From JBAWYM01 sp037143575 (GTDB lineage: Bacteria > Patescibacteriota > Gracilibacteria > Peribacterales > Peribacteraceae), in NCBI GenBank assembly GCA_037143575.1, contig JBAWYM010000052.1:1-11016 (forward strand): 11,016 bases of DNA. Reading direction: 5' to 3'. Numbering within the stretch: the first letter of the stretch is position 1; each line of letters begins with the position of its first letter. A program made the translations under genes and the position numbers. Positions 4,783-10,785 of the stretch are shown piece after piece. Below the pieces are notes generated by a model that made no database searches, had not been told where the DNA came from, and was given only the letters and a program-made list of their open reading frames with translations.

Positions 4783-6603
4783 ATGCATCGCCTCTCACTG
4801 AAAATCGTTGGCGCGCAGGGGCAGGGGGTGAACTCTGTGGGGGAGATGTGCGCCAAGGGGCTCAAGCGGACCGGGTACTGCATCTTCGGCTACCGCGAGT
4901 ACATGTCGCTCATCAAGGGCGGGCACAGCAGTTACCAGCTGGATGTTTCGCACGAGATGATTCGCAGCTCCGCGCGACTTGTCGATATCGTCGTGACGTT
5001 CAATCACCATGGACTCGAGAAAAATCTCCGTGACCTCAAACCGGGCGGGATCATGCTGCATCAGACACCGCGGTGGAAATTCAAGAAGTCGGAAGATCTC
5101 GCATTCATCGCCGAGCAGAAGATTCAGGTCATTGAGTTGCCGACCGAGGAAATTCTGAAGAAGCTCAAGGCCAAGGCGATTCTGGGAAATGTCCTCATTA
5201 CGGCCGTCGTCTGGGCGCTGCTCGGACGAAAGAAGGAAGAGCTCGAGGAGCTGGTGCGTGAGCAGTTCGGACACAAGAAAGATCTCCTCGCGATGAACCT
5301 CACGTGTATCGCCGAGGGATTCGCCACACGGGAAGTGCTTGCCCCTACGGTCACACTGTCCCTGCCGGAGCCGAATCCTCAGTGGAAAGATCATCTCCTC
5401 CTCACCGGAAGTCAGGCGATGGGACTCGGGATCATCCATGCGGGATGCCGCTGCTTCTTCGGGTATCCGATGACGCCGGCGAGCCCTCTGCTTACCGTCA
5501 TCGCCGATCTGCAGAATCAGTCGAAGATGCTCGTGAAGCAGGCGGAGGACGAGATTACAGCGGCGCAGATGATGGTGGGGGCGATGCATATGGGGACGCG
5601 TGCCTGCACTGCTACTTCTGGCGGGGGTTTCGATCTCATGACCGAAACGCTTTCGCTCTCCGGGATCACCGAGACACCCGCAGTTTTCATTCTCGCACAG
5701 CGCCCGGGGCCCGGAACGGGGTTACCAACGTGGACTGCGCAGGGGGATCTGCATCTGGCGATCGGGTCCGGGCACGGCGAATACCCGCGGCTCGTGATGG
5801 CAGTGAGCGACAGCCAGGACTGCTTCGATCTGATGCCCGAGGCGTTCAATCGTGCTGAGGAATACCAGATTTCCGTGATGGTCCTCACAGACAAGCAGAT
5901 CGCGGAGGCGCTCTTCTCGCAGCAGCCGTACGATCAGGAGAAGGCGGAGGTGCGTCGTGGAAAGCTTGTGACGAATGTGGAAGGCCTGAAGGCACTGAAA
6001 TCCGCCGATCGCTATGCCCCCGAAGTTTCTGATGGTGTCTCCAAACGATGGTTGCCGGGAACTGATGCTGCGACCTTCTGCGGGCAGGGCGATGAGCACA
6101 CGTCGGATGGAACATCGACGGAAGACGGCCAAGTCGCACTGGCACAGATGGAGAAGAGGATGCGGAAGATGGAGGCGCTGCGGGGAGTACTGCCGGAGCC
6201 GGAATTGTTTGTAGTGGAAAGTGGAAAGTCTGTGGTGAGCCGGGACGAACCAAGGAAAGTGGGAAGTGATGATGCCAGTGTTGATGTGTTGGTCGTTGGC
6301 TGGGGGAGCACGAAGGGGCCGGTTTTGGATGTGTTGGAAAGCTATAAGCTTGAAGCTATAAGCCATAAGCAATCAATTGGGTATCTGCACTACACGTATC
6401 TTTGGCCGCTTCGGACGGAACGGTTTGTTGCATTGGCGGCTAAAGCGAAGAAAATCATCCTCATCGAAGGCAATCTCACCGGGCAGCTCGGAGCAATTCT
6501 CAAGCAGGAAACGGGAATCACGATTGAGCATAAGATTTTGAAGGGCGACGGTCGGCCGTTCTTCTTTGAGGAACTTTCTTCCCTGATCCAGAAGCAATTG
6601 TAA
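4783..6603 (+). CDS. korA: 2-oxoacid:ferredoxin oxidoreductase, fused gamma-alpha subunit
   Basis: 606 aa. With KorB it oxidatively decarboxylates a 2-oxoacid (2-oxoglutarate or a related acid) with CoA to acyl-CoA, CO2 and reduced ferredoxin or flavodoxin. Residues 1-190 are the gamma domain (KIVGAQGQGVNSVGEM, then REYMSLIKGGHSSYQ). From about 205 the alpha domain follows: FFGYPMTPASPL, KQAEDEITAAQMMVGAMHMG, TATSGGGFDLMTETL, RPGPGTGLPTWTAQGDL and GHGEYPRLV. The C-terminal domain (VDVLVVGWGSTKG onward) ends near TGQLGAI and a final helix. Fused gamma-alpha is usual for two-subunit enzymes. Two segments in the C-terminal part, residues about 477-497 and 519-530, are encoded by 7-nt repeat arrays and look like tolerated insertions. 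No SD is seen; TTG 4777 is an alternative start. The exact substrate cannot be read from sequence. Confidence 0.93.
   Translation: MHRLSLKIVGAQGQGVNSVGEMCAKGLKRTGYCIFGYREYMSLIKGGHSSYQLDVSHEMIRSSARLVDIVVTFNHHGLEKNLRDLKPGGIMLHQTPRWKFKKSEDLAFIAEQKIQVIELPTEEILKKLKAKAILGNVLITAVVWALLGRKKEELEELVREQFGHKKDLLAMNLTCIAEGFATREVLAPTVTLSLPEPNPQWKDHLLLTGSQAMGLGIIHAGCRCFFGYPMTPASPLLTVIADLQNQSKMLVKQAEDEITAAQMMVGAMHMGTRACTATSGGGFDLMTETLSLSGITETPAVFILAQRPGPGTGLPTWTAQGDLHLAIGSGHGEYPRLVMAVSDSQDCFDLMPEAFNRAEEYQISVMVLTDKQIAEALFSQQPYDQEKAEVRRGKLVTNVEGLKALKSADRYAPEVSDGVSKRWLPGTDAATFCGQGDEHTSDGTSTEDGQVALAQMEKRMRKMEALRGVLPEPELFVVESGKSVVSRDEPRKVGSDDASVDVLVVGWGSTKGPVLDVLESYKLEAISHKQSIGYLHYTYLWPLRTERFVALAAKAKKIILIEGNLTGQLGAILKQETGITIEHKILKGDGRPFFFEELSSLIQKQL
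6214..6269 (+). repeat. 7-nt array with nested hairpin core inside korA
   Basis: The word GGAAAGT occurs at 6216-6222, 6223-6229 and 6254-6260, with GGGAAGT at 6261-6267. Between the two pairs lie 24 nt (6230-6253). These hold, on the minus strand, TTCGTCCCGGCTCA (6236-6249), 12 of 14 identical to the constant hairpin loop. The array is read in frame as part of KorA and falls in the linker before the VDVLVVGWGST strand. Confidence 0.7.
6341..6375 (+). repeat. 7-nt array inside korA (GCTATAA type)
   Basis: Five successive heptamers with exact 7-nt period: GCTATAA at 6341 and 6355, variants GCTTGAA at 6348, GCCATAA at 6362, and GCAATCA at 6369. The array is translated in frame as SYKLEAISHKQS, between the helix after GWGSTKG and the strand IGYLHYTYLW. 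Confidence 0.75.
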
Positions 6604-6637
6604 TTTTCCATTTTCAATTATCAATTTTCCATTTCGT
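6603..6637 (+). repeat. 7-nt array filling the korA-korB gap
   Basis: Five heptamers with exact period: ATTTTCC at 6603 and 6624, ATTTTCA at 6610, ATTATCA at 6617, ATTTCGT at 6631. The array begins on the last base of the korA stop codon and ends 2 nt before the GTG of korB, so it replaces any normal ribosome binding site there. Confidence 0.8.
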
Positions 6638-6639
6638 CC

Positions 6640-7527
6640 GTGTCCATTCCTCTCTCCACCTCCGGCCCGAAAATGCAGGACTACGCGTCCCCTGTCCCCT
6701 GTACCTGGTGTGATGGCTGCGGGGATTACGGGATTTGGGGAGCGACGCAGCGTGCGCTTGTTGGGTTAGGCCTTCATCCCTGGCAGGTCCTGATGTGCTA
6801 CGACGTCGGATGCCACGGCAATGGTGCGGATAAGATGAGCGGCTATCGCTTCCATGGGCTCCATGGGCGTGTGATTCCACTTTCGGCCGGGGCTGCACTG
6901 GCCAATCCACGGGTCCCGGTGATCGCTTTTGGCGGTGATGGAGCCAGTTTCTCGGAGGGAGTCGGGCACCTCGTCCATGCGGTGCGCAGCAATTATCAGA
7001 TGACCTTCGTTCTGCACAATAACGCCAACTATGGGCTCACCACAGGCCAAGCGAGTGCGCTTACGGCACAAGGACAGAAGATGAATTCTTCCCCGAACGG
7101 TATCCCGGAGGAGACGCTCAACAGCATGGATTTCGTTTTTTCTCTCCAGCCGACGTTCGTTGCCCGCGCCTTCAGTGGGAATATTCCGCAACTGACAGAG
7201 ATCCTGAAAGTTGCCATCAAGCATCGCGGATTTGCCTTTGTCGATGTGCTGCAGGCCTGTCCGACCTATAACAAATTCGCTACCCACGAGATGCTTCTGG
7301 AGCGGTGTTACGATGCCAACAAGGAAGGTCACGATCCAGCCGATCTTGCGAAGGCCCGGGCATTGGCGACCGATACCAGTGCGCGGATTGCGACTGGAAT
7401 TTTGTACCAGAACGAGGAGCGCCCGGCATTTCACGAGAGGCTCGTGGCGCGGCAGGGGATGACGACGGTACCGGTGGATGAGGTGGGGATTGTGGATATG
7501 AGCGAATATATGAAGGAGCTCGTTTGA
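6640..7527 (+). CDS. korB: 2-oxoacid:ferredoxin oxidoreductase, beta subunit
   Basis: 295 aa; the thiamine-diphosphate-binding partner of KorA. CTWCDGCGDYG gives cysteines 21, 24 and 27, and Cys207 in VDVLQACPTYN is a likely further iron-sulfur ligand. This fits the single 4Fe-4S cluster of two-subunit enzymes. The ThDP/Mg motif starts at GDG (99-101, FGGDGASFSEG) and continues to NNANYGLTTGQ near 127-137. DVGCHGNGADK is the conserved loop between the Cys motif and ThDP site. The start is GTG 6640 or ATG 6673; neither has an SD and the GTG directly follows a 7-nt repeat array, so ATG 6673, nearer the Cys motif, is quite possible. No separate ferredoxin (delta) subunit is present. The gene is 36 bp after korA and almost certainly co-transcribed with it. 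It converges on the SLH gene with only 13 bp between stops. Confidence 0.93.
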   Translation: MSIPLSTSGPKMQDYASPVPCTWCDGCGDYGIWGATQRALVGLGLHPWQVLMCYDVGCHGNGADKMSGYRFHGLHGRVIPLSAGAALANPRVPVIAFGGDGASFSEGVGHLVHAVRSNYQMTFVLHNNANYGLTTGQASALTAQGQKMNSSPNGIPEETLNSMDFVFSLQPTFVARAFSGNIPQLTEILKVAIKHRGFAFVDVLQACPTYNKFATHEMLLERCYDANKEGHDPADLAKARALATDTSARIATGILYQNEERPAFHERLVARQGMTTVPVDEVGIVDMSEYMKELV

Positions 7528-7540
7528 TACTTCGCATTGT

Positions 7541-8842
7541 TCAGTCGAAGCATGCCCAATCCCCTGTGAATTCAATTTTCCCGCTATCCCGGACATGAAG
7601 GGTGAGTGTCTTCGTATCCATGGTTTCGATAGTTGTCGAACCGAATTGAATTGATTTCTTTCCCATGAGTGAAAAAGGTTTACTGGTAGAGAAGGTAAAT
7701 TCATAGGCGGGTCCCTGAGGATCGCAAAACCACTCGATTATATCCGCTTTCCAGAGAGCAGTAGTCAGGGTGATATCTCCGGCAGGTGATAGTCCGGTGA
7801 AACCGATGACAGCCTGGAGGAGGCCCGGGGGAAAGTCCGTCTGAGAAAGATTGGAATCGGCTGGCCAGAGAAATTTACCTGCATCTTTGATGTACATCGA
7901 TTGTCCTTTCATCGAAGAGTGCGCCATCCAATCATCCTCCGCTTCCTTCTGTGACGCGTACGGCCCGGTGACGACTGCATACAGATGTGGCGTCAGTTTC
8001 TCGGTCTCATCCGTCGAGAGAACCCATCCGTCGATGGTGCGCGCCTCCCGGTTCGCTTCCATCCGATCGGTGACCGTCCCGTAAATCCTGACGAAGTTGT
8101 GCTCCCGTTCTGGATGCTCCATCCGAATGTTCTCTGCGACTGGCACTAGATCCTGGTAGGGCGTAGAGGGCGCATCGAATGCTTTCGGATAGGAACCGAG
8201 CCATTCGTTCATGGGAGCCTTATCAAGGGGACTGGAGAGAATGATGCTCTCTATCCTCGTTGCATTAGTATGTTGAATACGATAAAAAATCTCCGCGATT
8301 TCTCCCCGCGTTACAGGCTGATTGAGATCCTTGATGGAAATGGGAATCGCCTTGCGTGCACTCAGAGATGAAATCCCCGGCTTGTACCAAATAAGCTCTC
8401 CACCCACATATCCATTCAAGTTAAAGCCGCGCGCAATCATGGCTGCGGCTTCGGCGAAGGTCACAGGCGCATCCGGCTTTAAGGTGTGATCAGGATAACC
8501 CTTCAGGAGCTGAAGTTTCTCGGCTTCACAGACATATTTTCCGTACCAAGGATTGGACTCTGCCGGAATATCCTTGAATGTCCCCGGCGCGAGCGTACAT
8601 TGCTCACTCGAATATCCACGGATGAGGATCGTCGCCAGTTCCGCGCGTGTCACCGTCTGGTCGGGCTTGAATGTTCCGTCGGCAAATCCCGTCAATATTT
8701 TCTGCTCTGCAAGGAAGGTGATCGCTTTGGCATAGGGGTGTTTTCGCGAAACATCTGGGAAGCGTGCAAATCCCATCGTCGGAAGGACAACGAGGAGGCA
8801 ACCGATGGAGAACAGCAATGAGTGTGTAATTTTTGAATTCAT
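7541..8842 (-). CDS. Secreted S-layer-homology (SLH) domain protein
   Basis: 433 aa from ATG 8842. A basic start, a hydrophobic stretch (LLFSIGCLLVVLPTMG) and a likely cleavage after GFA form a signal peptide of about 26 residues. SLH repeat 1 spans about 28-76 (FPDVSRKHPYAKAITFLAEQ, GFADGTFKPDQTVTRAELA). Repeat 2 spans about 89-140 (FKDI, GYPDHTLKPDAPVTFAEAAA). Repeat 3 (about 153-189) is degenerate, keeping only QPVTRGEIAEIFYRI. SLH triplets normally bind cell-wall polymers and hold proteins at the surface. Residues about 287-320 (LYAVVTGPYASQKEAEDDWM) recall a SPOR-type peptidoglycan-binding repeat, weakly. The remaining beta-rich C-terminal domain is not recognised. A longer frame from 8878 adds 12 residues before the signal and is less likely. 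The gene is divergent from trmD and converges on korB. Confidence 0.88.
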   Translation of the reverse strand: MNSKITHSLLFSIGCLLVVLPTMGFARFPDVSRKHPYAKAITFLAEQKILTGFADGTFKPDQTVTRAELATILIRGYSSEQCTLAPGTFKDIPAESNPWYGKYVCEAEKLQLLKGYPDHTLKPDAPVTFAEAAAMIARGFNLNGYVGGELIWYKPGISSLSARKAIPISIKDLNQPVTRGEIAEIFYRIQHTNATRIESIILSSPLDKAPMNEWLGSYPKAFDAPSTPYQDLVPVAENIRMEHPEREHNFVRIYGTVTDRMEANREARTIDGWVLSTDETEKLTPHLYAVVTGPYASQKEAEDDWMAHSSMKGQSMYIKDAGKFLWPADSNLSQTDFPPGLLQAVIGFTGLSPAGDITLTTALWKADIIEWFCDPQGPAYEFTFSTSKPFSLMGKKSIQFGSTTIETMDTKTLTLHVRDSGKIEFTGDWACFD

Positions 8843-8861
8843 TTGCTGCAGTGTACGAAAT

Positions 8862-8890
8862 CCAAGGGAAGTGAACAATCATTTCCTTGG
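8862..8890. promoter_or_regulatory. Inverted repeat in the SLH-trmD divergent gap
   Basis: CCAAGG (8862-8867) and CCTTGG (8885-8890) form a perfect 6-bp pair, extendable with a bulge to about 10 bp. They lie in the 68-bp gap between two divergent starts. It could be an operator or a hairpin in the trmD leader. No clear -35/-10 pair could be fixed for either gene; a TATGCT at 8899-8904 is the best -10-like word for trmD but lies only 6 nt before its ATG. Confidence 0.3.
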
Positions 8891-8910
8891 TCTTCCTGTA
8901 TGCTTGAGCC

Positions 8911-9612
8911 ATGCGCATCGACATTCTGACCTTGTTTCCGGCGATGTTCACTGGCCCCCTCACCGAGAGCATTCTTCAGCGGGCTCAGGAAAGACGTCCC
9001 GACGGGACGTCTTTACTGGAGATTCATTATCACGATATCCGTTCCTTCGGCCTCGGGAAGTACCATCAGGTGGACGATTCGCCGTACGGCGGTGGAGCGG
9101 GAATGGTGATGCGGCCGGACGTTTTGGTGAAGGCGATTGAAGCCGTTACTACCGAGGGCATGCAGGACAAAGGACTTAGGACAAAGGACTTAGGGAAACC
9201 ACATAGGATCTATTTCTCCCCGCGCGGCAAGCGCCTCAAGCAGATCGCCGTGGAGAAAATGGCGAAACGGGAATGGCTCATTCTTCTCTGCGGACATTAC
9301 GAAGGTATCGATCAGCGTGTGATCGACGGAGGATGGATCGATGAGGAAATTTCCATTGGAGACTACGTTCTCACCGGCGGGGAACTTCCGGCGATGGTCC
9401 TCATCGATGCCATTGCGCGACAAATACCGGGTGTTCTCGGGAAAGAAGAATCCGCAGCGGAAGAGAGCTTCTCCAAGTCCCTTAAGCGGAAAAAGGAGTA
9501 TCCGCACTACACTCGCCCCGAGGAGTTTCTGGGTATGCGAGTACCGGATGTGCTGCTCTCCGGGCATCACAAGAAGATTGAGGAGTGGAGGAAGGAACAA
9601 CTGAAGGGGTAG
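8911..9612 (+). CDS. trmD: tRNA (guanine37-N1)-methyltransferase
   Basis: 233 aa. TrmD methylates G37 next to the anticodon using S-adenosylmethionine, preventing frameshifts; it acts as a cytoplasmic homodimer with a SPOUT trefoil knot. Conserved blocks: RIDILTLFPAMF at the start, VDDSPYGGGAGMVM (54-67), LLCGHYEGIDQR (125-136), SIGDYVLTGGELPAMVLIDA (148-167, with the probable catalytic Asp166), CPHYTRP-type EYPHYTRP and VPDVLLSGHHKKIEEWR. Compared with E. coli TrmD (255 aa) there are two extra segments. One is ERRPDGTSL at 27-35, encoded by a perfect palindrome; the other is around MQDKGLRTKDLG at 84-95, encoded by a 7-nt array. The C-terminal helical tail after WR is missing, the stop lying at the head of another 7-nt array. 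The usual neighbours (rpsP, rimM, rplS) are absent. Confidence 0.97.
   Translation: MRIDILTLFPAMFTGPLTESILQRAQERRPDGTSLLEIHYHDIRSFGLGKYHQVDDSPYGGGAGMVMRPDVLVKAIEAVTTEGMQDKGLRTKDLGKPHRIYFSPRGKRLKQIAVEKMAKREWLILLCGHYEGIDQRVIDGGWIDEEISIGDYVLTGGELPAMVLIDAIARQIPGVLGKEESAAEESFSKSLKRKKEYPHYTRPEEFLGMRVPDVLLSGHHKKIEEWRKEQLKG
8990..9014. repeat. Perfect palindrome within trmD
   Basis: AAAGACGTCCC (8990-9000) and GGGACGTCTTT (9004-9014) are exact complements around a 3-nt loop. It is read in frame as ERRPDGTSL in a loop of TrmD where E. coli has fewer residues. As RNA it would be a strong 11-bp stem about 80 nt into the gene, followed by only a short U-run. Confidence 0.85.
9165..9199 (+). repeat. 7-nt array inside trmD
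   Basis: Five heptamers with exact period: GGACAAA at 9165 and 9179, GGACTTA at 9172 and 9186, GGGAAAC at 9193. The first four make a perfect 14-nt tandem duplication. It is read in frame across about residues 85-97, just before the YFSPRGKRL strand. Confidence 0.85.
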
Positions 9613-9654
9613 GAGTAGAGATAGCAGTAGGGAGTAGAGCGTAGGACGTGGCAT
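9606..9654 (+). repeat. 7-nt array at the trmD 3' end
   Basis: Seven degenerate heptamers (roughly GTAGGGA, clearest at 9627, 9634 and 9641) run from the last codons of trmD through the gap to within 10 nt of the next gene. The trmD TAG stop (9610-9612) is part of the array, which may explain the missing C-terminal tail of TrmD. Confidence 0.7.
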
Positions 9655-9663
9655 ACTGATCTC

Positions 9664-9930
9664 GTGTTCGAAACGTTATTCAGCAATTTGGCAGAGCAGG
9701 CAGTGGTAATCTTACAGATTCGCGTCCACCCCAGCGCTGCGCAGACCAGGCTCAAGGGTGCAATGGCTGATGGGACGCTCAAGATTGATGTCGCTGCGGT
9801 ACCGGAGCACGGCAAGGCGAATACTGCGCTCGTTACATTCATTGCCAAGGAATTTGGTGTTCCGAAATCGCACGTCGAGATCCTTAGCGGGCAGATGGGG
9901 AAGAGGAAGGTGGTGAGGATTACGCGGTGA
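9664..9930 (+). CDS. DUF167/YggU family protein
   Basis: 88 aa, small alpha/beta protein of the UPF0235 family, function unknown. The family pattern is clear: ILQIRVHPSAAQTRLKG, then GTLKIDVAAVPEHGKANTAL (usually APPvdGKANaal), then LVTFIAKEFGVPKSHVEILS and GQMGKRKVVRI. Here the usual second proline of the APP motif is replaced (AVPEHG). The length is normal for the family. The start is GTG 9664, as no ATG occurs before the conserved core; no SD is visible and the upstream sequence is a 7-nt array. It follows trmD by 51 bp in the same direction and may be co-transcribed. It converges on the Dsb-like lipoprotein gene, with a large inverted repeat filling the gap. Confidence 0.9.
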   Translation: MFETLFSNLAEQAVVILQIRVHPSAAQTRLKGAMADGTLKIDVAAVPEHGKANTALVTFIAKEFGVPKSHVEILSGQMGKRKVVRITR

Positions 9931-10013
9931 TTTGCGATTTGAAGATTTGCGAATTGCGATTGATTGCAGATTTCATCGTCCAATCGCCATTCGCAAATAA
10001 TGAAATCGCAAAT
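9930..10013. repeat. 33-bp inverted repeat built of heptamers between convergent genes
   Basis: The left arm (9930-9962) and right arm (9981-10013) pair at 29 of 33 positions around an 18-nt loop. Each arm is itself made of heptamers such as ATTTGCG. The hairpin begins on the last base of the DUF167 stop codon and ends 2 nt before the stop of the convergent lipoprotein gene, so it fills the whole gap. It is probably a bidirectional 3'-end structure. Confidence 0.85.
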
Positions 10014-10014
10014 A

Positions 10015-10785
10015 CTACTCTTTCGATTCCTTCAGCGTTCCTTCAATCTTCCCCTCCAAATCCGGATAGTACGGCAGCCCCACAAACTTCTCTCCATTGA
10101 GGAAGAACGCCGGAACGACCGAGACTCCCAGATTTTCCGCCCACTGTTCTTGGCTTCCGAGCCACAGTGCCGCTCCGCTGCCGGAGACACAGGATTGGAA
10201 AGTTTTCACGTTCAATCCCAGATCATTTGCGTAGGACAGCACGGCATCCGGGCTCTTGTTGGGATTGCCGAAGAGCGCCTGATGCATCGCATAACCCTTC
10301 TCCATTTTTCCTGCGCAGAGGAAGCCGAGGGCGGCGGAATTGCTCTCCGGATATTTCTCGATGGTGAGCATCGCGATCTGGAGCTTGAGCTTGCCGGTGT
10401 CGATGAATTCCGCTTTCAGACGCGGGAGGATTTCGCTCAGGAATTCGCGACAGTAACTGCAGTGGTGTTCGGTGAACATCAGGAGCGTTGCCGGTGCATC
10501 GCTCTGCCCTAATTCTAGGATTCCTCCGGGGAGGAAGCGTTCTGCCAGAGCTCCTGTCGAGGTGGATTCTTCCGTGGTGGGCATACGCCCGCCGATGTCT
10601 TCTCCGACGATTGCCGCAGATTCACTGATTGTGGATGATGATGAGGAAGATGCGAAATTGATTGTAGGTGTAGGGAGCTTGGTTGGGAGCGAACAGGAGG
10701 CGAGAACAACGATGAGGAAAGTGGAAAGTGGAAGGAGGAAAGTGGTTTTTGTGGGATGCCGGAGATTGGAGGGCGCTGCTAACAT
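10015..10785 (-). CDS. DsbA-like thioredoxin-fold lipoprotein
   Basis: 256 aa. An N-terminal signal with hydrophobic core FLLPLSTFLIVVLASC carries a lipobox (LASC) with Cys31 as the probable lipidated residue. A Ser/Thr-rich linker follows to about residue 80. The thioredoxin-fold domain begins near ELGQSDAPATLLMFTEHHC. The redox motif is Cys109-Ser-Tyr-Cys112, and the cis-proline loop is VPAFF (Pro225). A helical insert lies between them, with YAMHQALFGNP typical of DsbA/DSBA-like thioredoxin family 4. Cys157 and Cys199 are extra and might form a second disulfide. It is expected to act outside the membrane in thiol oxidation or disulfide exchange of secreted proteins. The signal peptide's hydrophobic core is encoded by a 7-nt array. 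No DsbB or VKOR partner gene is in the window. The start at 10785 has no SD; no closer ATG would keep the signal. Confidence 0.9.
   Translation of the reverse strand: MLAAPSNLRHPTKTTFLLPLSTFLIVVLASCSLPTKLPTPTINFASSSSSSTISESAAIVGEDIGGRMPTTEESTSTGALAERFLPGGILELGQSDAPATLLMFTEHHCSYCREFLSEILPRLKAEFIDTGKLKLQIAMLTIEKYPESNSAALGFLCAGKMEKGYAMHQALFGNPNKSPDAVLSYANDLGLNVKTFQSCVSGSGAALWLGSQEQWAENLGVSVVPAFFLNGEKFVGLPYYPDLEGKIEGTLKESKE
10714..10748. repeat. 7-nt array encoding the lipoprotein signal core
   Basis: On the plus strand five heptamers follow with exact period: GAGGAAA at 10714 and 10735, GTGGAAA at 10721, GTGGAAG at 10728, GTGGTTT at 10742. The word GGAAAGT is the same as that in the korA array. 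Read on the minus strand it encodes residues 13-24 of the lipoprotein, giving a 7-residue amino-acid echo (TFLLPLS, TFLIVV). Confidence 0.8.

Noticed and set aside
5722..6372. Long minus-strand open frames opposite korA
   Set aside because: KorA is conserved along its whole length; the opposite frames resemble no family.
7530..7550. Terminator hairpin between korB and the SLH gene
   Set aside because: Only a 5-bp stem (CTTCG with CGAAG) around an 11-nt loop and no T-run.
8990..9014. Intrinsic terminator or attenuator in trmD
   Set aside because: The stem is strong but only a short U-run follows, and termination inside the coding region would block an essential gene. A repeat insertion explains it better, although some attenuation is not excluded.
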